Positions 16,187 to 24,411 of a DNA stretch of 64,000 nucleotides are shown in pieces. The notes under the pieces were generated by a model, which did no database searches, was not told the DNA's origin, and saw only the letters and a program-made list of their open reading frames with translations. A program made the position numbers and the translations under genes. Origin of the DNA: Streptomyces sp. 846.5 (GTDB lineage Bacteria > Actinomycetota > Actinomycetes > Streptomycetales > Streptomycetaceae); assembly GCF_004365705.1 (NCBI RefSeq), contig NZ_SOBN01000001.1:1938555-2002554 (forward strand), written 5' to 3'. The stretch's first letter is position 1. The number at the start of each line of letters is the position of its first letter.

Positions 16187-16948
16187 CTACAAGTCCCTCA
16201 GCTGCACGGATGGGTTTTCGGCAGGAGCAACCCGGGAGTCCAGTACCTCGACGATCTCGCCCGAGGCCACGTGCATGGTGCGGAACACGCGCGCCAGCGG
16301 AACGCCCGGTGGAATTGCCAGTACCACCGCCTCTTGTGGCGTCGGCATCCTCATCTCCAGATTCTCCACGAACTGCACGATGCGCTGCTGGATCGGACCC
16401 TCAGGGTCCTCGATCAGGGCACTGACGCCGCCCTTGACACGCTTCGGCTCCGCCACGGCCGCGCCTGCGAATCGCGACGCCAAATAGTAGGAGTCCACCA
16501 GTTGCATCGGCTCACCGTCCACGACATACAACAAGCGACGCACCACCATCGGAGTGCCATCCGGCACCTGAAACCGCTCGGCGACCTCGGGCGCCGCCGA
16601 CACCATCTGGTCCACACCGAGAAGCTGTTGCACAGCTGTACGCCCCTGCGCCGCGGCCTCGGCCGAGTAGTTCGGCGCACCAGTGGCGCGCCGCAGCCGG
16701 AAGTTCGCGCCAGTAGTGAGCATCTGCACCGCCGGCCGAGGGCGGACGAAGACGCCCTTGCTCTGGTGGCTGACGAGCAACCCGTCAGCCTTCAAGAGCG
16801 CAATCGCCTTGCGGACCGTGACCCGCGTCGTGCCATAGCGGTCCTTGAGCTCGTTCTCCGACGGCAGTTGCGTGCCCGACGTCAGCTCACCAGACAGGAT
16901 CGCGGCGCGCAGCGATTCGGCGATCTGCCGGAACAGGGCCTCAGCCAT
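16187..16948 (-). CDS. GntR/HutC-family transcriptional regulator
   Basis: This 253-residue regulator has a winged helix at 1-70 (ALFRQIAESLRAAILSGEL, QLPSENELKDRYGTTRVTVRKAI) and a UTRA ligand domain after about 90, including VVRRLLYVVDGEPMQLVDSYY and VFRTMHVASGEIVEVLDS. The start is ATG 16948; GGAGG lies close in front and a second one farther back. A TGCATATGCA palindrome 19 bases upstream may be its operator. KorSA-like GntR proteins occur on Streptomyces integrative elements that use tRNA-Pro, and a tRNA-Pro fragment lies 1 kb away, but a metabolic regulator is equally possible. Confidence 0.9.
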   Translation of the reverse strand: MAEALFRQIAESLRAAILSGELTSGTQLPSENELKDRYGTTRVTVRKAIALLKADGLLVSHQSKGVFVRPRPAVQMLTTGANFRLRRATGAPNYSAEAAAQGRTAVQQLLGVDQMVSAAPEVAERFQVPDGTPMVVRRLLYVVDGEPMQLVDSYYLASRFAGAAVAEPKRVKGGVSALIEDPEGPIQQRIVQFVENLEMRMPTPQEAVVLAIPPGVPLARVFRTMHVASGEIVEVLDSRVAPAENPSVQLRDL

Positions 16949-16966
16949 GGGCCTCCATCCTCCGCT

Positions 16967-16976
16967 TGCATATGCA
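16967..16976. promoter_or_regulatory. Palindrome TGCATATGCA upstream of the GntR gene
   Basis: A perfect 10-base palindrome lies just before the GntR start, within the short gap to the PPOX gene. It is an AT-richer island in GC-rich DNA and a plausible autoregulatory site. Confidence 0.4.
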
Positions 16977-17010
16977 TGTACGGCGAGACGATACGCCAGC
17001 CTCCAAGTAG

Positions 17011-17430
17011 TCAGCCTCGGTACGACCACCCGGAGATGCGCCCCACCGCAATGGCGACCACCGGGCCCGCTGGTACATGCTCGCGGTATTGCGGGTAGCA
17101 CCCGGCCAGGAGTTCGACCGCGGAGTTCCGGGCGTCGCCGCACTCCCAGATTCTCGCGCGGCCGTCGGCGCGGACCCACCACAGGGCTTCCCAGTCGTCG
17201 GAGTAGTGGTCGACCAGGACCGACACCTGCGGGTTCTCGGCGATGTTCCGCAGCCGGCGCAAGTTCATCGACGACTTGGGCTTGTGGTCGATCACGAAGT
17301 ACAAGTGGGTGCCGTCGAACGCGTAGGTGATCGGGACGAGATGCGGTTCACCGCCGACGGATGCCGTGGCAAGGCGGGCTACGCGGGCGCGGCGAAGGCG
17401 CCGATCGGCCTCGGCAGGTTCGAGCTCCAT
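17011..17430 (-). CDS. PPOX-class F420/FMN-binding split-barrel protein
   Basis: This 139-residue protein begins at ATG 17430 (MELEPAEADRRL); upstream codons in the frame look non-coding. RVARLATASVGGEPHLVPI, then HLYFVIDHKPKS and a VSVLVDHYSDDWEALWWVRADG block match small split-barrel flavin/deazaflavin proteins of the Rv0121-like group. Members reduce substrates with F420H2 or merely bind cofactor; the substrate is unknown. It lies 62 bases ahead of the GntR gene in the same direction and may share its transcript. No clear ribosome site is seen. Confidence 0.85.
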   Translation of the reverse strand: MELEPAEADRRLRRARVARLATASVGGEPHLVPITYAFDGTHLYFVIDHKPKSSMNLRRLRNIAENPQVSVLVDHYSDDWEALWWVRADGRARIWECGDARNSAVELLAGCYPQYREHVPAGPVVAIAVGRISGWSYRG

Positions 17431-17988
17431 GGCGGGACGGTACCGCGAGTAGGGAAGTAAAGGCGGATCTCCGGCACAGGCGCGTCTCGATCCTCCGCGA
17501 GATATCGGCACGCCGCTGCGTGTCGCAGGACCCGGCGCAGGGGAGTAGCCCCGCCACATACGCCGTCGAACACCGGCTGGCCGTAGCGCGCCGTCGACTT
17601 CCGACCTCGCGCCTTCCGTGGGAGCGCTGAACTCGCGGGAGCTGCAGTTGACTTCTTTGACTACCCGTCAGGCGGACGCCGAGGACCTCAACGACCCCTT
17701 GACCAACGACCCCCTTCGCGCACCCGGCATTACCCAAAAGCAGCTCAAGTCATTTGCAGGTCAACCGGCGCATCGGGCTCCGCGCACACCCATCGGCCGG
17801 AAGACTCCGCACCTCGACCCGATCGAGTGACGGCAAATCAACCAGGATTGACTTGGGAGCGCCCTGGGAGTAAGGGGCTGCCAATCCGCTCCCAAAATCA
17901 TTCGCGCCGAGAGGCGTCGAAACGACTCAGGGTCTGTATCTGATGAGTCAGGTACAGCCCCTGGCCTGCGACTATGGACTACCCTCCG
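17431..17988. other. Gene-free stretch preceding a tRNA-Pro fragment
   Basis: No frame here shows codon bias or family resemblance. The stretch is less GC-rich than its surroundings near 17640-17960 and lies directly outside the tRNA-Pro fragment, consistent with the flank of an integrated or excised element. No integrase remnant could be read. Confidence 0.45.
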
Positions 17989-18035
17989 AGTCGGGACGAC
18001 AGGATTTGAACCTGCGACCCCCTGCCCCCCAGCAA
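17989..18035 (-). other. 3' half of tRNA-Pro(GGG), attachment-site-like
   Basis: On the minus strand the segment reads from a GGG anticodon region through GGGGTCGCAGGTTCAAATCC to TGTCGTCCCGAC. This is the variable region, T-arm (GCAGG TTCAAAT CCTGT) and 3' acceptor strand of an actinomycete tRNA-Pro(GGG). The matching 5' half (acceptor, D-arm) is absent upstream, so it is not a functional tRNA. Integrative elements such as pSAM2 use the 3' end of tRNA-Pro as attachment site and leave such fragments behind; this is the most likely origin. Confidence 0.75.
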
Positions 18036-18233
18036 TGCCGACAAGCTTGCTCTGGTCCTCGCTTCAGCACGCGGCTCGCCGCCGCTCCCAACCAGTACAG
18101 AGCCGCTCGCCACTTCTGGTCCGCAGTTCAACACCGGCAGCTCCCAGAATTTTTGACGATTCAGAAGCTTAGACAGCATTGTGTCCACAGCTCGAGGGTT
18201 GCCGCGGCCTTGCGATGCGGTCCCTGCAGCCGA

Positions 18234-18650
18234 TCAGTCTGCGGTCCCGGGCGGCACGACCCACTGGGTGGGCTGGCCGGTAACGGCGGCAATCGTGTCG
18301 AAGTCGCCGTCGTAGTGGAGCACGGTGGCACCATGGCGTTGCGCCGTGGCCGCGATGATCAGGTCGGCCATGGACAGTGCCCGCCAGTTGCCCTCCTCCA
18401 CGAGTCGGGCCTGCACCGCGATGGCGGTGTCCCATGCCTCGTCCGGCGTCGGGAGCCAGTCGAAGCCCTGGAGCTCGTCCCGAATACGGTCGGCGTCGGA
18501 CTTGGACCGGGCGCTGTACAGGATCTCGATCTCCACGGCCCCGCAAACGGCAAGCCGCCCTGCTGAGGAAAGCTGATCCAGGATGCTCGCCACCGAGGGC
18601 TGGGGCCAGCGTGCTAAGGCGGACTTGTCGAGCAGGTAGCGCACGCTCAT
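18234..18650 (-). CDS. vapC: VapC-type PIN-domain toxin (copy 2)
   Basis: This 138-residue PIN toxin has the same acidic residues as copy 1 (Asp8, Glu40/Glu42, Asp96, Asp114/Asp116). Seven substitutions separate the two: R9K, F12L, L14R, P26Q, F60L, A75T and M119T relative to copy 1. The start ATG 18650 overlaps the end of the damaged antitoxin frame. Because the linked antitoxin has lost its N-terminus, neutralisation may depend on the copy-1 VapB acting in trans, or the toxin may itself be inactive. Confidence 0.9.
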   Translation of the reverse strand: MSVRYLLDKSALARWPQPSVASILDQLSSAGRLAVCGAVEIEILYSARSKSDADRIRDELQGFDWLPTPDEAWDTAIAVQARLVEEGNWRALSMADLIIAATAQRHGATVLHYDGDFDTIAAVTGQPTQWVVPPGTAD

Positions 18651-18863
18651 GCCGCCTGGTGCGGTTCCTGTCCAGCGGGCACCGCGCCCGTGAGCTCGGG
18701 AAGGCCACCGGACTTCAGCCACTCCGCGAACGACTCCCGCTTGCGCCGCTTGACCACGTCTTCCAGCGCCGCGTTCACCGTGGCCACCTTCGTCGTGGTA
18801 CCGAAGATCTCTGCCGCAGCCGCGAGCTTCTCGTCATCCAAGGTCGATCACCGTACGAGCCAC
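18647..18863 (-). pseudogene. vapB: VapB antitoxin (copy 2) frameshifted in its DNA-binding strand
   Basis: Aligned with copy 1, one extra base after the codons for ARTVID turns the normal start at GTG 18863 into a nine-codon peptide that stops at TGA. The remaining frame can restart only at a TTG (18841) as MDDEKLAAAAEIFG and is otherwise intact to its end at 18647. Such a product would keep the dimer helices and the toxin-binding tail but lack the beta-strand that contacts the operator. Translation of the restart is uncertain. Confidence 0.8.
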
Positions 18864-19068
18864 GCCACCCTCCAACCACAGCGCCTTCGCCCTACCTCAC
18901 CACGATACGAAATTCGAGCAAGGTTGATATCAAGACCCCGGCAAGCCTGCCCTGCCGACAGCAGCAGCAGTTCAATCTGACGATTGAACGCGTTCAGAAT
19001 CGAGACTCCGAAGTCCGGCCCGTCCATCCGATTCCCGCCTCCCACCTGCACGGATAGATTTTCTACAC

Positions 19069-19191
19069 CTACAGGAGCAGACCGTGAAGACGCACGTCAG
19101 CCGCATCCTGACAGAGCTCCGCCCGCGCGACCGCACCCAGGCGGCCGTCTTCGCCTACGAGACGGGACTGGTCCGCCCGAACGGCCGGTGA
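19069..19191 (+). pseudogene. C-terminal tail of a LuxR/NarL-type response regulator
   Basis: In the frame ending at TGA 19189-19191 the codons read TVKTHVSRILTELRPRDRTQ and then AAVFAYETGLVRP. This is the recognition helix and last helix of a LuxR/NarL HTH output domain. Everything before the HTH is missing, and the homology begins where the VapBC repeat similarity ends, so an integration or recombination event removed the 5' part. Confidence 0.75.
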
Positions 19192-19385
19192 GCAGCGGCA
19201 GGCGGTGAGCAGAGGCCGCCCCCCGATCGGCGGGGCCGACCGGCGTGTTGCCCTGGTGGGGGTGATGTGGGGAGACTGTGACGCAGCTGCTCGGGGGGAA
19301 CGGTGGAACGGCCCCTCGCCGCACCTTCAGTCCGCCCCCTCCCGTCCGAGCGACGGGCCATCAGCACCGAGGAAGTAGCACGCTC

Positions 19386-19778
19386 ATGGGTTGGTACCTG
19401 GCAGTTCTACGCAACTACGCGGGCTTCCGCGGCCGCGCGGCGGGCCTGGAGTTCTGGGTCTTCTTCCTGTTCCAGGCCGTGATCCTGGGCGCCCTGTACC
19501 TCCTCGGCATCGCGATCCACAGCCAACTGCCGTTCCTGGTCTACAGCCTGGCCACCGCCGTACCGACCTGGGCAGTGATCGTCCGCCGACTCCACGACAC
19601 CGGCAGGGGCGGCTGGTGGATCCTGTTCCTGCTGCTGCCGATCGTGGGCACGATCGTGGTGCTGCTACTGATGGCGGACGAGGGCGAACTCGACGAGAAC
19701 CGGTTCGGCCCGCAGCCGCACCGCAGGATCCCGCCGCAGCGCGGCCAGCTCAGTCAGCCGCAGGCTCACGCGGGCTGA
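19386..19778 (+). CDS. DUF805 membrane protein
   Basis: This 130-residue inner-membrane protein starts at ATG 19386 (MGWYLAVLRNYAGFRGRA) behind GAGGAAG; a longer frame from 19278 is less likely. It has three to four membrane segments: FWVFFLFQAVILGALYLLG, FLVYSLATAVPTWAVIVRRL and WWILFLLLPIVGTIVVLLL. The RRLHDTGRGGWW motif between the last two is diagnostic of the DUF805/YhaH family. The function is unknown. A bidirectional hairpin terminator follows. Confidence 0.9.
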   Translation: MGWYLAVLRNYAGFRGRAAGLEFWVFFLFQAVILGALYLLGIAIHSQLPFLVYSLATAVPTWAVIVRRLHDTGRGGWWILFLLLPIVGTIVVLLLMADEGELDENRFGPQPHRRIPPQRGQLSQPQAHAG

Positions 19779-19848
19779 CGTCCGGCGCATGCCGTCGTCT
19801 CTGACGCCGTCTTTGTGACACCCCGGGCGACCAAGGCAATGTCCCTCA

Positions 19849-19882
19849 CCAGATCTCCGCCGCGAGGTCGGCGGAGATCTGG
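19849..19882. terminator. Bidirectional hairpin terminator
   Basis: CCAGATCTCCGCC and GGCGGAGATCTGG form a perfect 13-base stem with an 8-base loop, between the convergent DUF805 gene and the sigma-factor operon. Confidence 0.75.
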
Positions 19883-19914
19883 CCGGTGCGGCTCGCTCAG
19901 GGAGGCCCCCGTCG

Positions 19915-20706
19915 TCAGCGGCCGGTGAACCCGCCCCAGACCGAGCCGGTGCCGCCCACCCCACCGGCGTCCACCCGGTAGCTGTCGGCTGCGGCGCTGC
20001 GCGCACCCGTGATGTGGTTGAACTGGGCGGCGAACTCGTGCTGGCCGACCTGCACGGTCAGGCCCGGCTTGAGCACCCAGCGGAAGACCAGCGAACTTAT
20101 GGTCCGCTGGACGGTGACGGTGAAGTCGTCGCTGGGCAGCGTCCGCCACGTGCCGGTCTCCCGCACGGCGGCGGTCAGCGCGATGTGCACTTCCACGGTG
20201 AGCGAGGTGAGCGGCGACGTCGTACTGAGGGTGACGTCGTTCTCCTCCCAGTACACCGAACTGTGGGCGCTCACCGAGCCGGCCGACCGGAGCGGCCCGC
20301 TCTGCAGCTGACTCGCGGCAGCAGAAGCCGAAGCCGAAGGCAAGCTGCTCGGGGACGCCGACGGGACGGCACTCCCGCTGCTGGGAGCGGCCGATGTCGG
20401 GGTCGGGGCCGCCGAACGCGCCGATGGGGTCGGCGACGGCACGGCGGTGGCGGGGCCGACGATTCCCGCGGACGGGGACGGGGACGGTTGGACGATGGCG
20501 GCGACAGCGAAGCCACCGGTCGCCAGGCCGAGGGCCGCGGCCAGGCCGACGAGGACGGCTCGCGGCCCCGACCTGGCACGCGAGCGCGAGCGATGCCGGA
20601 TGACGGGGGCGACGGCGCCTCTGCGGACGCGGGCGGCCATCCGGTCGTGGTCCGGCTGATAGGCCTGGGCGCTCTCCCGCAGTTGACGCTTGATCTCCCG
20701 GCTCAC
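19915..20706 (-). CDS. Membrane-anchored partner of the SigE-like sigma factor (putative anti-sigma)
   Basis: This 263-residue protein overlaps the sigma gene stop by 4 bases. A charged cytoplasmic N-terminus (about 1-48) is followed by one membrane segment (AVLVGLAAALGLATGGFAVAAI). A long Ser/Pro/Ala-rich linker (about 72-135) leads to an extracytoplasmic beta-rich domain. The topology is that of a one-pass anti-sigma factor. No zinc-binding HxxxCxxC motif is present, so it is not a classical ZAS protein. The outer domain probably senses an envelope signal. Role assigned by context. Confidence 0.65.
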   Translation of the reverse strand: MSREIKRQLRESAQAYQPDHDRMAARVRRGAVAPVIRHRSRSRARSGPRAVLVGLAAALGLATGGFAVAAIVQPSPSPSAGIVGPATAVPSPTPSARSAAPTPTSAAPSSGSAVPSASPSSLPSASASAAASQLQSGPLRSAGSVSAHSSVYWEENDVTLSTTSPLTSLTVEVHIALTAAVRETGTWRTLPSDDFTVTVQRTISSLVFRWVLKPGLTVQVGQHEFAAQFNHITGARSAAADSYRVDAGGVGGTGSVWGGFTGR

Positions 20707-21233
20707 CGGTTCCTCCTCCCAGCCGCGAAGTCCCCGGCCGCTCGTGCGCCCAGTATTCCCTCCAACTCAGCCAGCCCCTTGGAGGTCTGGCTTTTCACCG
20801 TGCCGACGGATATCCCCAGCGCCGCCGCGGTCTCCTTCTCCGACAGGTCGAGGGCATGGCGCAGCACCACGCAGGCCCGTTTGCGGAACGGCAGCCGGAC
20901 CAGCGCCGCGCGGACGTCCAGCACCGCCGCCAGGTCCGGCAGGTCCGCCTGCTCCGGGTTGCGGGACCAGAACAGTGCGACCCGGCGTCGCTCCCGCACC
21001 GCGCTGCGGATCCGTTCGCGTGACATGTTGGCCACCACGCCGCGCGCGTAGGCCAGGGGTTGGTCGGCTGAGCGCATGCGGTCCCAGCGCTGCCACAGGG
21101 ACACCAGGGCGTCCGCGGCAAGGTCGTCCGCGGCCTCGGATTCGCCGGTCAGCAGATGGGCGAACCGGGCGAGTTCGGTGTAGTGGCGTTCAAAGAACGC
21201 GTGGAACTCCGCGGACGTGTCATCGAGGAGCAT
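20703..21233 (-). CDS. SigE-family RNA polymerase sigma factor (ECF)
   Basis: The 176-residue sigma factor starts at ATG 21233 behind a G-rich site; the longer frame upstream lacks codon bias. Region 2 (EFHAFFERHYTELARFAHLL, then DLAADALVSLWQRWDRM) and region 4 (LPFRKRACVVLRHALDLSE, then GISVGTVKSQTSKGLAEL) are separated by a short linker, as in the actinobacterial SigE family. It would direct transcription in response to release by the downstream membrane protein. The 116 bases before the start are the likely autoregulated promoter. Confidence 0.9.
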   Translation of the reverse strand: MLLDDTSAEFHAFFERHYTELARFAHLLTGESEAADDLAADALVSLWQRWDRMRSADQPLAYARGVVANMSRERIRSAVRERRRVALFWSRNPEQADLPDLAAVLDVRAALVRLPFRKRACVVLRHALDLSEKETAAALGISVGTVKSQTSKGLAELEGILGARAAGDFAAGRRNR

Positions 21234-21349
21234 GTCCCCCGGCCGTCCTCTCCCAGCAGTGTGAGCGCTAAAATCAGGGCGAAGCGTAGCAAGTCCCAAC
21301 AGTGGATCCGGGCGACGGCCCTCCGAACCGGTCCACTGCCGGGCCCCGG

Positions 21350-23194
21350 CTACCTGAGCGCCGTACCGCCGGACCTGTGGTAGGCGACCGTCTTGCCGAT
21401 CAGGTTTCCGCCGTCGGTCTCCACGGACGTCTGCTCGCCCTGCCCCGCACCGAACAGCAGCGCGTCGACGTGTGCGGCCGCCACCTGGTCCATGTGCGCG
21501 AAGAACCAGTCGACCTTGTCGTCCTTGTAGTGGTTCAGGGTGTTGTTCTGTGCCATGTTGCCGAGCGGGATCTGCCACAGCGCCACCGGCTTGCCCATGG
21601 ACTCGGCCATGGTCCGGTAGAAGGCCAGGGCGGCGGCGGCCTTCTGGGCGGTCCAGAAGTGGTCGGAGCCGCCGTGGGCCGGCTGTGCGTACCAGCCGGA
21701 GTCGCGGTCAGACACATCGGCGACCAGGACGTCGGCGTTCTCTGCGCCGAGGCTCCGGTAGGTCTTGACGCAGCCCGGGATGTCGCTCTGCCAGTTCCAG
21801 CAGGTGAGGTGCAGGCCCACGGTGGCGTTGGGCGCATAGGTGCGGGCCATCGAGATCAGGCAGCGGGAGAGTCCGGCGGCGCTGTTCTCCTGCGATCCGC
21901 AGTCCTTCGGGTCGGCGCTGGTGACCTTCGCGGGGACCTGGTGCGGATCGCCGAGGGACTGCACGTAGCCCCAGAAGTCGGGTTCGATGTCGATCATGTC
22001 GTGGGACTTGCCGATCTTCTGGAGGAAGAAGCGGTAGTCGTCGAGGTACTGGGTGAGCAGGTCCGCCCTGTTGATGGCCTTGACCTCGCCCGGACCGTCT
22101 CCCTCGCCCGCCATGTCCCCGAGGTCGCGCAGCGAGTACCAGCTCCAGAGCATCTTCTGCGGGCGCGGGCTGCCCTGGTAGGTCGCCTGCGCCGTGACGC
22201 TGTCCCGCCAGGTGACGTAGGTGCCCGGTGCTGTGGTGTTGCCGTTCCAGCAGCCCCACCAACCGGACCAGGCGTCCGTGCAGCGCGCCGCCGAGTAGGC
22301 GGCCGAGGAGGGTGCGGGCTTACTGTGCACATAGGCGTACCGCATGTCGAACGGCGCGGCGGCTGCCGAGGCGTCGGACATGGAGCCGCCGATGAGCACC
22401 TTGCTGCTGCCCATGAAGCTGACGGTCGAGCTGCCGCCCGAGGCCGCGGGCGAGGTTGCGGCCGACGGAGTCGTCCGGCTCGGGGTCCGGCTCGCGGTGG
22501 CACTGCCGCTGGCGGCTGCACCGCCGGCGCCGGGGGACGTTGCGGCCGGCGGGGTCGTTGTGCCCGGGGCCGGGTTGGTGGGGGCGCTGCCGACGCTGCC
22601 GGCCGGGACGAGCTGCCACTGCTGGTCGGCGCCGCCCGAGTCGCGGCTCTGCACGACACTGCTGCCGTCGCCCTTGCCGGCGCCGCGGACGCCGACGGCC
22701 ATGCCGCTGAAGCGATTGACCAGGCGCACCGTGCCGCCCTTCGACTTCACCGGCTTGAACTGCTGGTTGGCGCCGTTCAGATCGCTCCACTGCACCATGC
22801 TGGAGCCGTCGGTCCTGGACCAGCCGTAGTCGTCAAGCACCTTGCCGGAGTGCCGGTTCTGCAGCCGGAAGTACCCGTCACCGGCATCGACGAACCGCCA
22901 CTGCTGGTTGTCCGCGCCGATGCGCCCCCACTGCACCACCGCCGCGCCGTTGTTGGTGGCCTGGGCGCGGTCGTCCAGCACCTTGCCGCTGTTGCTGTTG
23001 ACCAGGACGTACCAGGTCTTTGAATCCACTGTCCCCGCTGAGGCCGATCCGATCGCGACCACGGAGCCGGCCGTCACGGCCAGGGCCACGGAGGCCCAGA
23101 AGCCCTTGTGTGTGAACAGCCGACGGCGACGGCTGCGGGCATGGCCGCCGCCGGCACGATGACCCCCGGGCGCTTCGGTTGGGCGAGACGACAT
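21350..23194 (-). CDS. Secreted ricin-B lectin with C-terminal hydrolase-like domain
   Basis: This 614-residue exported protein starts at ATG 23194 (GTG 23206 is an alternative). Basic residues RSRRRRLF and a hydrophobic core ending at ASAGTVD form a signal peptide. Residues ~55-185 are a beta-trefoil carbohydrate-binding module with three QxW-type repeats (NQQWRF, NQQFKP, DQQWQL). A Thr/Pro/Ala/Ser linker follows (~190-250). The C-terminal ~350 residues contain MLWSWYSLRDLGD, SHDMIDIEPDFWGYV, VGLHLTCWNW and VALWQIPLGN, in an order that suggests a TIM-barrel hydrolase with acidic catalytic residues. I could not place it in a named GH family. Confidence 0.8.
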   Translation of the reverse strand: MSSRPTEAPGGHRAGGGHARSRRRRLFTHKGFWASVALAVTAGSVVAIGSASAGTVDSKTWYVLVNSNSGKVLDDRAQATNNGAAVVQWGRIGADNQQWRFVDAGDGYFRLQNRHSGKVLDDYGWSRTDGSSMVQWSDLNGANQQFKPVKSKGGTVRLVNRFSGMAVGVRGAGKGDGSSVVQSRDSGGADQQWQLVPAGSVGSAPTNPAPGTTTPPAATSPGAGGAAASGSATASRTPSRTTPSAATSPAASGGSSTVSFMGSSKVLIGGSMSDASAAAAPFDMRYAYVHSKPAPSSAAYSAARCTDAWSGWWGCWNGNTTAPGTYVTWRDSVTAQATYQGSPRPQKMLWSWYSLRDLGDMAGEGDGPGEVKAINRADLLTQYLDDYRFFLQKIGKSHDMIDIEPDFWGYVQSLGDPHQVPAKVTSADPKDCGSQENSAAGLSRCLISMARTYAPNATVGLHLTCWNWQSDIPGCVKTYRSLGAENADVLVADVSDRDSGWYAQPAHGGSDHFWTAQKAAAALAFYRTMAESMGKPVALWQIPLGNMAQNNTLNHYKDDKVDWFFAHMDQVAAAHVDALLFGAGQGEQTSVETDGGNLIGKTVAYHRSGGTALR

Positions 23195-23629
23195 TCCTGT
23201 GCTCACTTTCAGCTGTGGTGTCCGACCGGACCCCCCGGTCCGACACCACCCAGTTGCCGCCGTGGGCCGAAAGGTTGCCGCGGGCGCAGAAATCTCTGTC
23301 GAAGTTCTGGCCCGGTTTCGGCCCCAGGCAAGGTTGCGGATCAGCAACAAAGATGGGATGACTTCTCCCGCGTCCTGGCGGCTGCGTTTTCCGAAAACCC
23401 CATGCCAGCCCGTGTTATCGCGGCAATCTCGACGAAAGTCCAGGCAGCCCTCTCACGCCCGGGTCCATGCATACATCCGTCAAGGGCGTGGCGATGGCCC
23501 CGCAGGACAAGGCCGCGATACTCAGGTTGAATGCGCAGTGTCCGGCTGGTTGCTGAGCATATTCGGGGCGACATCGTCCTCGCGGGGCGATCCGAATTGC
23601 AGCCCACTGACGCGATGCCCTCCATCGGG
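23195..23629. other. Gene-free stretch
   Basis: These 435 bases lie between the lectin gene start and the end of the DUF1003 gene. I see no reading frame with real codon bias, no strong hairpin and no repeat. Confidence 0.5.
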
Positions 23630-24067
23630 TCACGACCTCTCGCGCCGCAGAGCCGCCTTCTCTTCTCCGGCCAGCAGCCGTTGGTGCAGCTCACTGGTCA
23701 TGGCGTGGATGGCGCGGGTCAGTTCGGTATTGGTCTTCAGCTCAAGCTCCTGCTCGACGAAGTCGTGGTCGGCCTTGGCCTGTTGGAACGCGGCCTGGCG
23801 GTTCTGGCCGATCATCACGAAGGTGGAGAGGAAGATCGCCTCCAGTGAGACCACCAGGGTCAGCGTCGGCCAGGGGCTGTCTTCGGCCAGGAGCATCCAC
23901 GCGGCGAAGCCCACCGCGTGGATGTAGACGAAGAGCATGGAGCCGGCGAACTTGGTGATGGCGTCCGCGATGCGTACCTGTAGGTCGGAGGCCTGCCGGG
24001 CCAGGTGGGCGGCGACCACGGGGTGGTGCTGAGGGGGCTGCGCCCGCTGCGGGTCCGATTGGGGCAT
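23630..24067 (-). CDS. DUF1003 membrane protein
   Basis: This 145-residue protein begins at ATG 24067 with AGGAAAG in front. Two closely spaced membrane segments (ITKFAGSMLFVYIHAVGFAAWM and LTLVVSLEAIFLSTFVMIGQNRQ) are followed by a charged helix carrying HDFVEQELELKTNTELT. This is the complete DUF1003 pattern. Members are small membrane proteins of unknown function; the Asn-Arg-Gln motif after the second helix is conserved. Confidence 0.92.
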   Translation of the reverse strand: MPQSDPQRAQPPQHHPVVAAHLARQASDLQVRIADAITKFAGSMLFVYIHAVGFAAWMLLAEDSPWPTLTLVVSLEAIFLSTFVMIGQNRQAAFQQAKADHDFVEQELELKTNTELTRAIHAMTSELHQRLLAGEEKAALRRERS

Positions 24068-24411
24068 GAGGATTGTCTTTCCTGCGGATGAGTAAGGCCT
24101 CGGTAGACCGGGACACGCGCTGCCGACCGCGCCGGATACAGCCCTCGAACAGCGGGACCCGCTGTGACGGAAACCGTGCCCACGGATTCGTACCGCCGGC
24201 TCGCGATGGCACGGCAGGATCGGCGGCCGCGGCTCACCGCAGGTCCGTCATCCGGCGCCGTACCCGAATCTGTCCGGGCATGCCGAGCGGTGTCGCCGGT
24301 GAACGGCCCGTCCCGGACCTCGACGTGACGGACCGGTACGTCGCAGCGGGGGTGGATTGTCCGGCTCGGCACTGGCGGTGATGCCGAGCCGGACATCATG
24401 CGGAAGTTTCC
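24068..24411. other. Intergenic stretch containing one terminator
   Basis: No gene is visible between the coiled-coil gene and the DUF1003 gene. The only structure is the hairpin at 24359-24394. Confidence 0.5.
24359..24394. terminator. Hairpin terminator after the coiled-coil gene
   Basis: GTCCGGCTCGGCA and TGCCGAGCCGGAC form a perfect 13-base stem with a 10-base loop, 18 bases past the stop of the minus-strand coiled-coil gene. Confidence 0.75.

Larger units (their letters stand above)
18232..18956. repeat. Direct repeat copy 2 carrying a damaged VapBC module
   Basis: This is the second copy of the 13300-14023 repeat, same orientation. It is one base longer because of a single inserted base in the antitoxin start region. 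Similarity fades out about 110 bases later, immediately before a truncated LuxR gene tail. Confidence 0.9.

Noticed and set aside
17943-18566. Plus-strand frame across the tRNA-Pro fragment and VapC copy 2
   Set aside because: It runs through the tRNA remnant and antisense to the toxin; shadow only.
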